Assembly: GCA_009731375.1 (NCBI GenBank)
Contig: BJOX01000004.1
Span: 73,501 to 122,027 of the forward strand
Length of the DNA stretch: 48,527 nucleotides
Direction: 5' to 3'
DNA from: Paulinella micropora
Taxonomy: Eukaryota; Cercozoa; Imbricatea; Euglyphida
The notes under the pieces: generated by a model
Seen by the model: the letters and a program-made list of their open reading frames with translations, nothing else
What the model was told of the DNA's origin: nothing
Database searches by the model: none
Part shown: one piece after another, positions 36,830-47,896 of the stretch
Layout of the letters: each line of letters begins with the position of its first letter
Numbering within the stretch: position 1 is the stretch's first letter
Made by a program: the position numbers and the translations under genes

Positions 36830-37026
36830 CCACTACCACCACCACATACACATGCACACACACACACACACGCACACCACACACACACACACACACAAAC
36901 ACACACCCAAACACACACAAACACACACCGCCCTTACCCTAGACCTAACCCTAATTTTTATTGAGCTTGCTGTTGTTCTGCTGTACTACCGCTGACGCAT
37001 GCATCATCTGCGTGCATCTTGTGCAG
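35851..37026. other. intergenic/upstream of HPRT, no complete gene
   Basis: Contains gaps 36196-36205 and 36769-36793, poly-C and CA tracts, and a possible upstream exon (36720-36767). AT-rich near 35900-36090. Confidence 0.5.
36720..36767 (+). CDS. possible upstream exon of HPRT, incomplete at a gap
   Basis: Acceptor tctgcag followed by an open phase (AKYEQSTQARPIACP), then a gt at the gap edge. A diverged copy of the acceptor and first bases (gtgcaggccaggtatga) lies at 36416. The phase does not join exon H1 directly, so it may be 5' UTR, part of a longer N-terminus or not an exon. Confidence 0.3.
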
Positions 37027-37113
37027 CGAGGACATGCAGAAGGTGTGCGAACCCTGGGCCAACAACATCCAGACCATACTGTTCTCGTCTGCACAAATTC
37101 GAAAGCGCGTCAG
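37027..37113 (+). CDS. HPRT: HPRT exon H1 (ATG at 37034)
   Basis: Open frame from an acceptor-like gtgcag; ATG at 37034. [19 protein letters not shown] leads to QIRKRV. Donor gtttga, ending in phase 2. Confidence 0.85.
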
Positions 37114-38545
37114 GTTTGAATCTCGATCTTACTGTGTTCTTTTTCTGTGTTTTATGTGTTATATAAGGCACCGTACGGAGATTCAACGACAAAGGAAATA
37201 AAGATAGGACAGCAAGGAAATACACGGCCAAATACAACTGATCTTAGTTTAGTACCAGGGCGAACTTGCCAGCCCGTTGTGCTCAGCGCAGCCTACACGC
37301 AAGGTCTAATCAACAGCTCATGAGAAATCTACCCGAGAATCTTGAAGCAAGCCGATGCGCATGCTCCTATCGGCTGCTAACGAGCGGCTCATATTGTTGT
37401 TATGAAAAAGCTGGAATCCGCTCAGTCTATGCTGTCTTTAGCATTTGATACACTTACACAACACACCAACCCAGTCGGTGCGCTTGCCCCCCTTCCCACA
37501 TTCCCTAACCTTAACTCAGCCCCCCGCCCCTCCTTCTTTCTTTTTCCGTTCGTTTTGCTGCCTGTCTGCTTCGCGTGTGCTTCTTCTGGTTACCTTTTTC
37601 GTGCTGGTGTTTAAACTACTCTGGTGGTGATTAACGGCATAGCAAACCTTGAGGGCTGCGCTTCGCAACATTTTGCTTTCACTCGCACTCCCTAGACCAC
37701 CGCGAGCTGGCGTTGCTTGGACGTGACGGTGTGTGTCTGCTTCTTGTTGTTGGCAGCGAACTGGCCGCACAGATCGACAAGGACTACGCAGGCAAGCCCA
37801 TCCTCGCCGTGGGGTCCGCTGACAGACCACACTTTCACACAAGGACCATAAACTTGATGAAGCTCGCTCTCAGTCATGCGTCACATTACCAGCAATCATG
37901 ATGCTTTGTTTTAAGGTTGTGTTTGCTGGCTTCCTGGGGAGCTTTCTTGTTTTCCATGGCAAACAAATGTGAGAGTATTGAGAAAGGTGCGGATGGTTTG
38001 CGATGGTCACGAAAGTTGCCGTGCTGGAGGAAAGCTGCCGTGCAGTGACTCTGTTCTCGAAGCAGCGCACTCACAGCCGAGCCTCGCATGAAAAAAAGGA
38101 TCTGCGTCATGCTTTGAGAAAAGCACGCAAATAAGCTCTGTCAACAAGCCTCTTGCATGCTGTGAAATCAGAGTTCTCTACAACGAGAGGCTGGCAAGTC
38201 TGGTGGAGCTGCCAAAAGCAACTGGTCAAGTGTTTGCGTGTGCTGTGCTAGGGTGCTGAAAGGGGCGATGGTCTTCATGGCAGATCTGCTGCGGGAGCTG
38301 CCTTTGCAATACGAGGTGNNNNNNNNNNNNNNNNNNNNNNNNNNNNNNNNNNNNNNNNNNNNNNNNNNNNNNNNNNNNNNNNNNNNNNNNNNNNNNNNNN
38401 NNNNTCCTGCCCCCGCGGAACACACATACACATACGCCAGTCCGTATACATGCAAGATAGTAGGTAGGTAGGTAGGTAGGTGGATAGATAGATAGATGGA
38501 TGGATGGATGGATGGATAGATAGATCGATAGATAGATAGATAGAC

Positions 38546-38580
<35 letters not shown>

Positions 38581-38598
38581 GAGAAAGATAGATAGATG

Positions 38599-38659
<61 letters not shown>

Positions 38660-38684
38660 GTAGATAGATAGGTAGATAGGTAGG

Positions 38685-38743
<59 letters not shown>

Positions 38744-39902
38744 GTGACTTCTTATGTTCACGAACTTACAAGTATGTCAAAACCACCTAGATGCAGAAGA
38801 TCAACTTGAAGTGACAGCGTGGGGCTGTGGTGTCTTCTCAGTATCTGTTGGTATTTGTTGGTAGCAAACGTGTGTGTTGCTGGCGACGGTCTTGTTTGCT
38901 CCGAGTGTCCCCCGCGTGGCGGATCTTTCCTTAGCTGTGTTTTCGTTTGTAGCCAGTCTTGTTCGGTGAAGACCAAATTTGCGTGCCATTCCAACAGCTA
39001 CACACATGGATGTCGTGGATGAGTTGTACCAGCCAAAGATGTACAAGTTGAAACTGTGTGGTTGTGTATGTAGATGGACTACGTGATGGTTTCAAGCTAC
39101 GGCCGGTAACGCAGACATCTGCTTGCTCATCTACACTCTGTTTGCTCATTCACTCTGCTAGCTCATCCGTTGCGTGAACCTTGCGTTTTCGCAGCGGGCT
39201 TCTTCTTCTTCTTCTTCTTCTTCTTCTTCTTCTTCTTCTTCTTCTTCTTCTTCTTCTTCTTTCCTCCTCCTTCTGCTCCTTTTCCTTCTCCTTCCCCCTC
39301 TCCCTCTCCTTCTCCCTCTCCCTCTCCTTCTCCTTCTCCTCCTCCTCCTCCTCCTCCTTCTTCTTCTTCTTCTTCTTCTTCTTCTTCTTCTTCTTCTTCT
39401 CCTCCTCCTCCTCCTCCTCCTCCTTCTTGTCTTCTCCTTCTCCTTCTCCCTCTCCTTCTCCCTCTCCTTTTCTCTCTCCTCCTCCTTCTCCTTCTCCTTC
39501 TCCTTTCTTCTTTCTTCTTTCTTCTTTCTTCTTTCTTCTTCTTCTTCTCCTTCTTCTTCTTCTTCTTCTTCTTCTTCTTCTTCTTCTTCTTCTTCTTCTT
39601 CTTCTTCTCCTTCTTCTTCTTTCTTCTTCTTCTTCTTCTTCTTCTCCTTCTTCTCCTTCTTCTCCTTCTCCTTTTCCTTCTCCTTCTTCTCCTTCTTCTC
39701 CTCCTCCTCCTTCTCCTCCTTCTCTTTCTCCTCCTTCTCCTCCTTCTCCTTCTTCTCCTCCCTCTCCTTCTCCTTCTCCTTCTCTTTCTCCTTCTTCTTC
39801 TTCTTCTTCTTCTTCTTCTTCTTCTTCTTCTTCTTCATTTTCTTCTTCTTCTTCTTCTTCTTCTTCTTCTTCTTCTTCTTCTTCTTCTTCTTCTTCTTCT
39901 AC

Positions 39903-39933
<31 letters not shown>

Positions 39934-40272
39934 CCTTCTCCTTCTTCTCCTTTTCCTTCTTCTCCTTCTCCTTTTCCTTCTCCTTCTTCTCCTTCTCCTT
40001 CTCCTTCTCCTTCCTTCTCCTTCTCCTTCTCTTTCTCCTTCTTCTTCTTCTTCTTCTTCTTCTTCTTCTTCTTCTTCTTCTTCTTCTTCTTCTTCTTCTT
40101 CTTCTTCTTCTTCTTCTTCTTCTTCTTCTTCTTCTTCTTCTTCTTCTTCTTCTTCTTCTTCTCCTTCTCCTTCTTCTTCTTCTTCTTCTTCTTTTTCTTC
40201 TTCTTCTTCTTCTTCTTCTCCTTCTCCTTCTTCTTCTTCTTCTTCTTTTCCTTCTTTTCTTCTTCTTCTTCC

Positions 40273-40310
<38 letters not shown>

Positions 40311-40320
40311 CTCTTCTTCC

Positions 40321-40361
<41 letters not shown>

Positions 40362-41269
40362 TTCTTCTTCTTCTTCTTCTTCTTCTTCTTCTTCTGCTTC
40401 TTCTGCTTCTTCTGCTGCTGCTGCTTGCTTCTGCTTCTGCTTCTGCTTCTGCTTCTGCTTCTTCTTCTGCTTCTTCTTCTTCTTCTTCTTCTTCTTCTTC
40501 TTCTTCTTCTTCTTCTGCTGCTGCTGCTGCTGCTGCTGCTTCCGCTGCTGCTTCTGCTTCTTCTGCTTCTGCTTCTTCTTCTTCTTCTTCTTCTTCTTCT
40601 TCTTCTTCTTCTTCTTCTTCTTCTTCTTCTCTTTCTTCTTCTTCTCTTTCTTCTTCTTCTTCTCTTTCTTCTTCTTCTTCTTCTTCTTCTTCTTCTTCTG
40701 CTGCTGCTGCTGCTTCTTCTTCTTCTTCTTCTTCCTTCTTCTTCCTTCTTCTTCTTCTTCTTCTTCTTCTTCTTCTTCTTCTTCTTCTTCTTCTTTCTTC
40801 TTTCTTCTTTCTTCTTCTTCTTCTTCTTCTTCTTCTTCTTCTTCTTCTTCTTCTTCTTCTTCTTCTTCTTCTTCTTCTTCTCCTTCTTCTCCTTCTTTTC
40901 CTTCTTTTCCTTCTTCTCCTTCTTCTCCTTCTTCTCCTCCTCCTCCTTCTCCTCCTTCTCCTCCTTCTCCTCCTTCTCCTTCTCCTCCTGCTCCTTCTCC
41001 TTCTCCTTCTTCTTCTTCTTCTTCTTCTTCTTCTTCTTCTTCTTCTTCTTCTTCTTCTTCTTCTTCTTCTTCTTCTTCTTCTTCTTCTTCTTCTTNNNNN
41101 NNNNNCTTCTCCTCCTCCTTTTCCTTCTCCTTCTTCTCCTTCTCCTTCTTCTCCTTCTCCTTCTTCTCCTTCTCCTTCTCCTTCTCCTTCTCCTTCTTCT
41201 TCTTCTTCTTCTTCTTCTTCTTCTTCTTCTTTTTCTTCTTCTTTTTCTTCTTCTTTTTCTTCTTCTTCT

Positions 41270-41316
<47 letters not shown>

Positions 41317-41331
41317 TTCTTTTCTTCTTCT

Positions 41332-41363
<32 letters not shown>

Positions 41364-42127
41364 TTCTTCTTCTTCTTCTTCTTCTTCTTCTTCTTCTTCT
41401 TCTTCTGCTTCTTCTGCTTCTGCTTCTGCTTATGCTGCTGCAGCTGCTGCTGCTTGCTTCTGCTTCTGCTTCTTCTTCTTCTTCTTCTTCTTCTTCTTCT
41501 TCTTCTTCTTCTTCTTCTTCTTCTTCTTCTTCTTCTGCTTCGTCTTCCTCTGCTTCTGCTTCTGTTTCTGCTTCTGCTTCCGCTGCTGCTTCTGCTTCTG
41601 CTGCTTCTGCTTCTTCTTCTTCTTCTTCTTCTTCTTCTTCTTCTTCTTCTTCTTCTTCTTCTTCTTCTTGGGCGTGCGATATGCATGGTGTGCCGGTGTT
41701 TGCTTGGTATGTGCTTGGTGTGTGCGTGTTTGTTTGGTGCGTCAGGGGCACTTCGTCGGGCTCCATCACGCTCAAGAAGGACCTCTGCATCAGCGCACAG
41801 GTTGCTCCGTCCTGTATCTGCCTCGATCGCACACGTCGTCTCTGCTGGTCTGTAGGGCAAACACGTCTTGATTATAGAGGATCTGATAGACACGGGTCTT
41901 TTCCTCGTTTTCTCCCCCTTTCCATTGCGACAATACATGGCTTCTAGCCATAGCTCTCTTAAAAAGCTCTGCTGGGTATAATGCACGGCTCGGAGGAATG
42001 TTGTAATATGAAAATGTGGGCTGCGTGACGGCAGCGTGAGCGGAGCAGCCTGGCGTGAGCAACCATGTTGTGCCACCTCAATTGAAGTCATGAATTATGT
42101 CGCGCGACCTTCTGCAAGGGCGCCAGG

Positions 42128-42158
<31 letters not shown>

Positions 42159-42161
42159 TTC

Positions 42162-42247
<86 letters not shown>

Positions 42248-42330
42248 AGGCGTGTTGTGCCCCTGTGCAGGCAAGACACTGGCCTGGGTCAAACAACACC
42301 TGTTCGCCAAGGTCTCCCCGCGTGTGTATG

Positions 42331-42363
<33 letters not shown>

Positions 42364-42951
42364 TGTATGTATGTACGTATGTATGTATGTAATGTAATGT
42401 AATGTCATGTCATGTCACGTCACGTCATGCCAAGTCAAGTCAAGTCATGTTCTGTTATGTTCTGTTATGTTATGTTATGTTATGTTATGTTATGTTATGT
42501 TACGTTATGTTATGTTACGTTACGTTACGTTACGTTATGTTACGTTACGTTATGTTATGTTATGTTATGTAATGTTATGTCATGTTATGTCATGTTATGT
42601 TAAGTTATGTTAGGTTATGTTATGTTATGTTATGTTATGTTATGTCATGTCATGTCATGTTCTGTCATGTTATGTCATGTCATGTCATGTCATGTTATGT
42701 TATGTTATGTTATGTTATGTTACATTACGTTACGTTACGTTACGTTATGTTGAATTATGTTATGTTATGTTATGTTATGTTATGTCATGTCATCTTATGT
42801 TCTATAACGTTATGTTATGTTATGTTATGTTATGTTATGTAATGTTATGTAATGTAATGTTATGTTAAAATATGTTATGTTATGTTATGTTATGTTATGT
42901 TATGTTATGTTATGTTATGTATCTATGTATGTATGTATGTATGTGTGTATG

Positions 42952-42983
<32 letters not shown>

Positions 42984-43686
42984 TGCATGCATGCATGCAT
43001 GCATGTATGCATGTATGCATGTATGTATGTATGTATGTACGCATGTATGCAAGCATGTATGTATGTATGCATGTATGTATGTAGGTATGTATGTATTTAC
43101 TATGTATGTATGTATGTATGTATGTTATGTATGTATGTATGTATATATGCAAGTATGTATGTATGTATGTATGTATGCATGTATTATGTATGTATGCATG
43201 CATGCATGCATGTATGCATGTATGTATGTATGTATGTATGTATGTATGTATGTATGTTTGTATGTATGTATGCATGCATGCATGCATGCATGCATGTATG
43301 CCTGTATGTATGTATGTATGTATGTATGTAGGTATGTAGGTATGTATGCATGTATGTATGCATGTATGCATGTATGTATGTATGTATATGCATGTATGCA
43401 TGCATGCAATCCGACATGAAGCGTGTACGGTGCGCCTAAGTCGGCAACAACAGCGCCACGACAAAAGAACAGCAAAGCACACAAAACCATGTATTCAGGC
43501 GCACCCGTTATTCAAGCGCAAAAAGAATTTAACCCTGCGCGCAGGTCTAAGGANNNNNNNNNNNNNNNNNNNNNNNNNNNNNNNNNNNNNNNNNNNNNNN
43601 NNNNNNNNNNNNNNNNNNNNNNNNNNNNNNNNNNNNNNNNNNNNNNNNNNNNNNNNNNNNNNNNNNNNNNNNNNNNNNNNNNNNNN

Positions 43687-43761
<75 letters not shown>

Positions 43762-45042
43762 TGCGGTGAAAAGACTAGGGGAGGATTCCGGCCACTCAAA
43801 GTTTTGTGCAAAAACAACGTATTCTGCGGTGAAAAATCACTGGCCGAAATATTTCCTAAGGGATCATGAGAAGGCTGCAACAATAGGCTGAAAATGAAGC
43901 CTCTGAAACTTGAAAACAGTTGATAATCGTAGTCCTTACGCAGCAGAATACTTCCTTCTTCCTTCTTCCTGTCATGTGCGGGCGTGTGCAGGGCGCGCAG
44001 TCTGTGAAGATCGCGACGTTGCTGGACAAGCATGAGTGTCGCACCGTCCAGATCACTGCCGACTACGTCGGGTCAGCCTCTAACCCTACTCTATCCCTAA
44101 CTACGTCGGGTGAGCCTGCTGCGCCGCCGCCGACCATGCGCCGCCCCCATCTCCACTTGTCTTGTTTGTCCTTTTTCCTTCTATCTCTTGTCCTTTCTTT
44201 CTTTTCCTTTCTTTTTTTTCTTGTTTCTTTTTCAGTCTTTTCTTTTTCTTTCATAGTTTTTGTTCTTTCTTGTCTTCACTCTGTCGGTGGTGGCGTGGTG
44301 GTGGTGGTAGTTGTGTGTGTGTGTGTGTGTGTGTGTGTCCGTGTGTGTTTTGACTGTGGCTTCCTGTCTGCGCTGTGTGTGTTGTGTGGCTGTCTCGGTC
44401 TGGGTCGCAGCTTCCAGTGCCCGAACGGCTTCGTGGTGGGGTATGGCATTGACTTCTCCGAAGCGTACAGGTCTGCCACACGCAACACGACACACTCACA
44501 CTGTCTAACATGGCTGAGAACGCTTGATGCCGAAAAGCTGGAATCTTCTCATGTTATGACATCTGACAAGCATACGGTCGTTTGGGACTGACGGATGGCG
44601 CCGCCTGCAACTGATTCATACTCGTCATCTCATTGGATGTACATACAGTCTTTTGCATCTTGTCGTACACATTGAAAACACACATACACTGCTGTCAGAT
44701 ACTGATATTGTCGTCTGTATGTATGTATGTATGTATGTATGTATGTATGTATGTATGCATGTATCTATGTATGTACATAAAGTAAAGACCAGAGTAACGG
44801 AGAGAGAAAAGATGCCGACGATGTATGTATGTATGTATTTATGTGTATGTATGTATGTATGTGTATATGTATATATGTACGTATATATGTATGGGTATAT
44901 GTATGTGACTTGACAGTCCAAGCCATGCTACACAAGTATTCTCAGGCGTGCCAACAGGACACATACATGCATACACACAAACAGGTGTTTGCCTTTTGTG
45001 GGTGTCCTGAAGCCAACAGCGTACGTGAGCTCGAAGTTGTGA
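37027..45042 (+). CDS. HPRT: hypoxanthine(-guanine) phosphoribosyltransferase, C-terminal SKL
   Basis: Nine exons, phase-consistent except across one gap. The enzyme transfers phosphoribose from PRPP to hypoxanthine/guanine in purine salvage. Visible motifs in order: [12 protein letters not shown] and [19 protein letters not shown] (N-terminal helix and first strand), [14 protein letters not shown] (pyrophosphate loop), [27 protein letters not shown] (PRPP-binding loop with the acidic pair), [25 protein letters not shown] (purine-stacking aromatic and base-recognition region), LPFVGVLKP. From ATG 37034 the visible codons plus about nine hidden residues (the flexible-loop S-Y segment) give roughly 187 residues, the usual size of bacterial/plant-type enzymes. 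The protein ends SSKL, a type-1 peroxisomal targeting signal. The gene is divergent from the capping-enzyme homologue. A longer N-terminus is possible because an acceptor-like gtgcag precedes the first exon. Confidence 0.95.
37757..37813 (+). CDS. HPRT: HPRT exon H2
   Basis: 57 bp, acceptor tggcag, donor gtccgc. It encodes [19 protein letters not shown]. Confidence 0.93.
38252..38318 (+). CDS. HPRT: HPRT exon H3, runs into gap
   Basis: Acceptor tgctag. It encodes [14 protein letters not shown] then RELPLQYEV, and is cut by 86 N at 38319. The next residues of the family (about nine, including the flexible-loop Ser-Tyr) are not seen anywhere else and probably lie in the gap. Confidence 0.92.
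38319..38404. other. assembly gap inside HPRT
   Basis: 86 N directly after coding sequence. Confidence 0.99.
38458..38745. repeat. (GATA)n/(GGTA)n/(GGAT)n microsatellite
   Basis: Tetranucleotide tract in HPRT intron 3. 38746-39190 has no recognised feature. Confidence 0.95.
39200..41670. repeat. 2.5-kb (CTT)n/(CTC)n/(CTG)n polypyrimidine tract, gap 41096-41105
   Basis: Almost unbroken C/T strand inside HPRT intron 3, with CTT, CTC and CTG sub-phases repeated in order (compare 40380-40500 with 41400-41520). Very long open frames across it are compositional artefacts. Confidence 0.95.
41746..41800 (+). CDS. HPRT: HPRT exon H4
   Basis: 55 bp, acceptor cgtcag, donor gttgct. It encodes [18 protein letters not shown]. 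Confidence 0.92.
41856..41895 (+). CDS. HPRT: HPRT exon H5 (PRPP loop)
   Basis: 40 bp, acceptor ctgtag, donor gtcttt. It encodes [14 protein letters not shown] with the Glu-Asp and Asp-Thr-Gly of the PRPP loop. The preceding intron is 55 bp. Confidence 0.95.
42131..42246. repeat. (TA)n then (GA)n microsatellite
   Basis: Dinucleotide tract in HPRT intron 5. Confidence 0.95.
42271..42311 (+). CDS. HPRT: HPRT exon H6
   Basis: 41 bp, acceptor gtgcag, donor gtctcc. It encodes [13 protein letters not shown], completing the loop T-G-K-T and the following helix. Confidence 0.92.
42338..42922. repeat. (ATGT)n turning into a pentamer (TTATG/TCATG/TACG) array
   Basis: About 500 bp of five-base units (tatgt with variants catgt and acgtt), clustered by variant type, in HPRT intron 6. 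Confidence 0.9.
42923..43409. repeat. (ATGT)n/(ATGC)n microsatellite
   Basis: Tetranucleotide tract following the pentamer array. Confidence 0.95.
43554..43759. other. assembly gap (43554-43686) and poly-A (43687-43759)
   Basis: 133 N followed by 73 A. The poly-A could be the tail of a retroposed copy whose body lies in the gap, or an assembly artefact. Confidence 0.8.
43992..44071 (+). CDS. HPRT: HPRT exon H7
   Basis: 80 bp, acceptor gtgcag, donor gtcagc. It encodes [18 protein letters not shown] then [10 protein letters not shown] second donor copy lies 38 bp downstream. Confidence 0.94.
44072..44118 (+). repeat. duplicate donor after HPRT exon H7
   Basis: The junction actacgtcgg|gtcagcct is repeated 38 bp later as actacgtcgg|gtgagcct. 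Use of the second donor would add 38 nt and shift the frame. Confidence 0.85.
44411..44470 (+). CDS. HPRT: HPRT exon H8
   Basis: 60 bp, acceptor tcgcag, donor gtctgc. It encodes [19 protein letters not shown]. Confidence 0.94.
44718..44912. repeat. (ATGT)n microsatellites in HPRT intron 8
   Basis: Two short tracts separated by about 60 bp. A GT tract lies at 44312-44350. Confidence 0.9.
44985..45042 (+). CDS. HPRT: HPRT exon H9 (stop; C-terminal SKL)
   Basis: 58 bp, acceptor aaacag. It encodes [18 protein letters not shown] and TGA at 45040-45042. LPFVGVLKP is the conserved C-terminal strand of the family, so this is the true end. Confidence 0.92.
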
Positions 45043-46425
45043 CACAAAAAAATCCTGGAATCATTGGTGCATGAAACCAGCTCATCGTTGCCGCCTGTCA
45101 CCGTCTGAACTCGGATGCCCTCTCTTTCTGTGCTAACTGTCAGCACAACGCTAAGAGTTTCAGCCCAGGTTTGATCTTCTGAACCACAAGCTGTCCTTGC
45201 CTTGGATCGGAAGTCACGTTCGCCTCTGCGACTCTTTCTGGCCTTTCAATTTTCTTTCATTATCTACGCGAATGATTGGAGGTACTGAGTATGATTTCCC
45301 TTCTCGTTCATTCCTTTATATTTACTTTTCCACTGAATGACTTTGATGAATGGAAGAACACCTGCCGAATTGCGTAGGGATGAAAAGGAAGGGTAAGAAG
45401 GCGAACGTAAGTAAAATGAAGTGAGAAAGCAAGGGAGAACGAAGGAAACTACAGGAACAAAAGTAAAAGGAAAAGTAGTAGTGGAATGACAGGGTGAGGA
45501 GAGAAGAAATCGACGCAGTGTAAGAGAGGAGAAGAAAGCGAGGCAGAACGAAAGGGAAGGAAATGAAGAAAAAAAGATGCAAGTAATTTAATCAGGAAAA
45601 GAGACCAGCAATTTATTAATAATTAGTATAAGACAATTTACTTCCGTTGGGTGACATTAACACCCACATGTATCATTCTAAATACCTTTCAAGTTTTTCA
45701 TGTTCATGTGGAGTTTAGCAAGGATAAGTTACCACACGGGTCCAACACGCGAGCCAGGTATTACTGAATACTGAATATATATGACAGAAAAAAGGTAGGA
45801 GAAGGAATTTGAAAGTTGCGGCTCATAAAATCGAAACTTGATCATGTGTTCAAGTATTAAATTATTACTACCGGTACTACCTAAAAGCTGAGTCGGCACA
45901 GCACACTTGGCAAGCGGCCCGAGAACAGTGCCGGAACTTGAACCGACGCCTGATTAGTTTGCACCGGTTGTCACCGCCGATCCTGGAACAGGCTTGCATT
46001 TTCCAGAACCGTGGCTACTCAGCATCCGGATAAACTTGTGACAATGTGACAGTTGCTCAGACCGGCTCGTGACACGCTTGAGAAGCCTAAGCCTCCGTGT
46101 GCATGTGAGCTGCTGGCCGCGGCAAGCCGGCCGCACCGTTCACTGAGATGTGACTACTGATTAAAATGCACGAGGTTTGCGAAAAAGGTAGGGTCGGAGT
46201 CAATACTTGCTCGCAGGCGGCCGATCACTGTGGCTCAGCGACATGATATGTTTCAAGTTCAAGTTTACCCCCCGGGCCTTGCCCCGAGGTCTCAGCTTTA
46301 GTCTGCGGATGAAGTTCGCAGGTTTAGAAATAATAAAAGGTGACATATACTGGCCAATGTGTATACTAGTTACGTAAGTAGTACTTTGTATCATTTCAAG
46401 AGTCTAGTTTTTCTCAAGTTTCACT
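45043..46425. other. downstream of HPRT, no gene recognised
   Basis: Includes a purine-rich stretch (45355-45580). No exon, domain or clear polyadenylation signal could be supported. Confidence 0.5.
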
Positions 46426-46429
46426 AATA

Positions 46430-46690
<261 letters not shown>

Positions 46691-46787
46691 TGCTTCTCTG
46701 TCAATGGCTGATGCATTTCTGCACATGCGCCTCCATCGTCTCACCCGTGAGGGGAGTACGAAGAATTGACGATAAGCTCTAATGACA
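46691..46787 (-). mobile_element. SINE tail-I fragment, cut by gap 46788-46797
   Basis: Same sequence as 47583-47680 (tgatgcatttctgcacatgc, cgtctcacccgtgagggg). The 5' tRNA-like part would lie beyond the 10-N gap. Confidence 0.8.
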
Positions 46788-46797
46788 NNNNNNNNNN

Positions 46798-46995
46798 ATC
46801 ATAATAATAATAATAATAATCAGAATCAATAATGTATCTCCTGCCAATTGCTGAGCCAAAAGGCCATGTGCATCCAGTCCTCCATTCCATAAGGAAAGTC
46901 TCCACACCAATCGGTGGAATAAAGGAAGTGACGGCATAGAACATTACTCTAGGAGCTTTAAATCAGAATCAATAATAATAATAATAATAATAATG

Positions 46996-47067
<72 letters not shown>

Positions 47068-47104
47068 GTAGTAGTAGCAATAATAATGATAATAATAGTA
47101 ATAA
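46798..47104 (-). repeat. unclassified unit with (TTA)n tails
   Basis: About 150 bp (46820-46970) bordered on both sides by cagaatcaataat and AAT tracts, giving a short terminal direct repeat. It is probably another short interspersed element or its remnant. Confidence 0.5.
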
Positions 47105-47300
47105 TAATAAACCTGCAAGATCGATGGAACCAGTGGCCTCGCTGCCGGTGACAATTGTCATCCTGGCTGTTCTGCCTGTTCCCTCTCGCAATCGCGAGGC
47201 TAGTCCTTGGCATGACATTAAACGGCCCGTCCTTGGCATGACTTGAAACGGCCGGTCCTGGCATGATTTGAAACTGCCCCGGGGATAGATACAAAGATAG
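47105..47300. repeat. short tandem repeat (cttggcatgacttgaaacgg type)
   Basis: Three imperfect units of about 28 bp at 47207-47275 in otherwise unrecognised sequence. Confidence 0.7.
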
Positions 47301-47304
47301 ATAT

Positions 47305-47325
47305 AATAATAATAATAACAATAAC

Positions 47326-47392
<67 letters not shown>

Positions 47393-47582
47393 TAATAATA
47401 ATAATAATGATAGTAACAATAAAAATAATAAAAGTAGCAATAATAGTAGTAATAATAATAAATTAAATAATAATAGTAGCAATAACAGTAATAATAATAA
47501 AGTAATAGTAATAGTAATAGTAATAATAATGATAGTAGTAGCAATAATAATATTAATAATATTAATATTAATAATAATAATA
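47305..47582. repeat. (AAT)n microsatellite with AGT/CAA variants
   Basis: Tail tract of the SINE at 47583-47815. Confidence 0.9.
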
Positions 47583-47815
47583 GTGCTTCTCTGTCAATGG
47601 CTGATGCATTTCTGCACATGCGCCTCCATCGTCTCACCCGTGAGGGGAGTACGAAGAATTGACGATAAGCTCTAATGACACCCCCGCAAGGGCAGTTCCA
47701 ACACTTCCAGACGGACCGGTATGTTCAATGAAAATACTGGTGGCACCGACGGGAATCGAACTGGCGACAGGGCCCAGATGGTAGAACTTGACCACTGGGC
47801 TATCACGGTGTCCAA
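47583..47815 (-). mobile_element. tRNA-derived SINE with tail type I
   Basis: On the minus strand the head has a polymerase III A box (tagcccagtgg, near 47800) and a B box (agttcgattcc, near 47752) spaced as in a tRNA gene. A body (ccggtccgtctggaag..) and a 3' end (ggaggcgcatgtgcag..) follow, running into (TTA)n. Confidence 0.85.

Positions 47816-47893
<78 letters not shown>
47816..47893. repeat. (AAT)n microsatellite
   Basis: Uninterrupted tract between two SINEs. It is the tail of the element at 47894-48137. Confidence 0.95.

Positions 47894-47896
<3 letters not shown>

Noticed and set aside
39170-41947. Very long open frames (up to about 925 codons) over the CTT tract
   Set aside because: Composed of poly-Ser/Leu/Phe from a trinucleotide repeat without internal stops; all three frames are open, and the region is an intron of HPRT.
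45900-46140. Possible tRNA gene or SINE (ggttcaagttcc on the minus strand with an A-box-like word upstream)
   Set aside because: No cloverleaf can be drawn by eye and spacing is poor; no second copy in the window.
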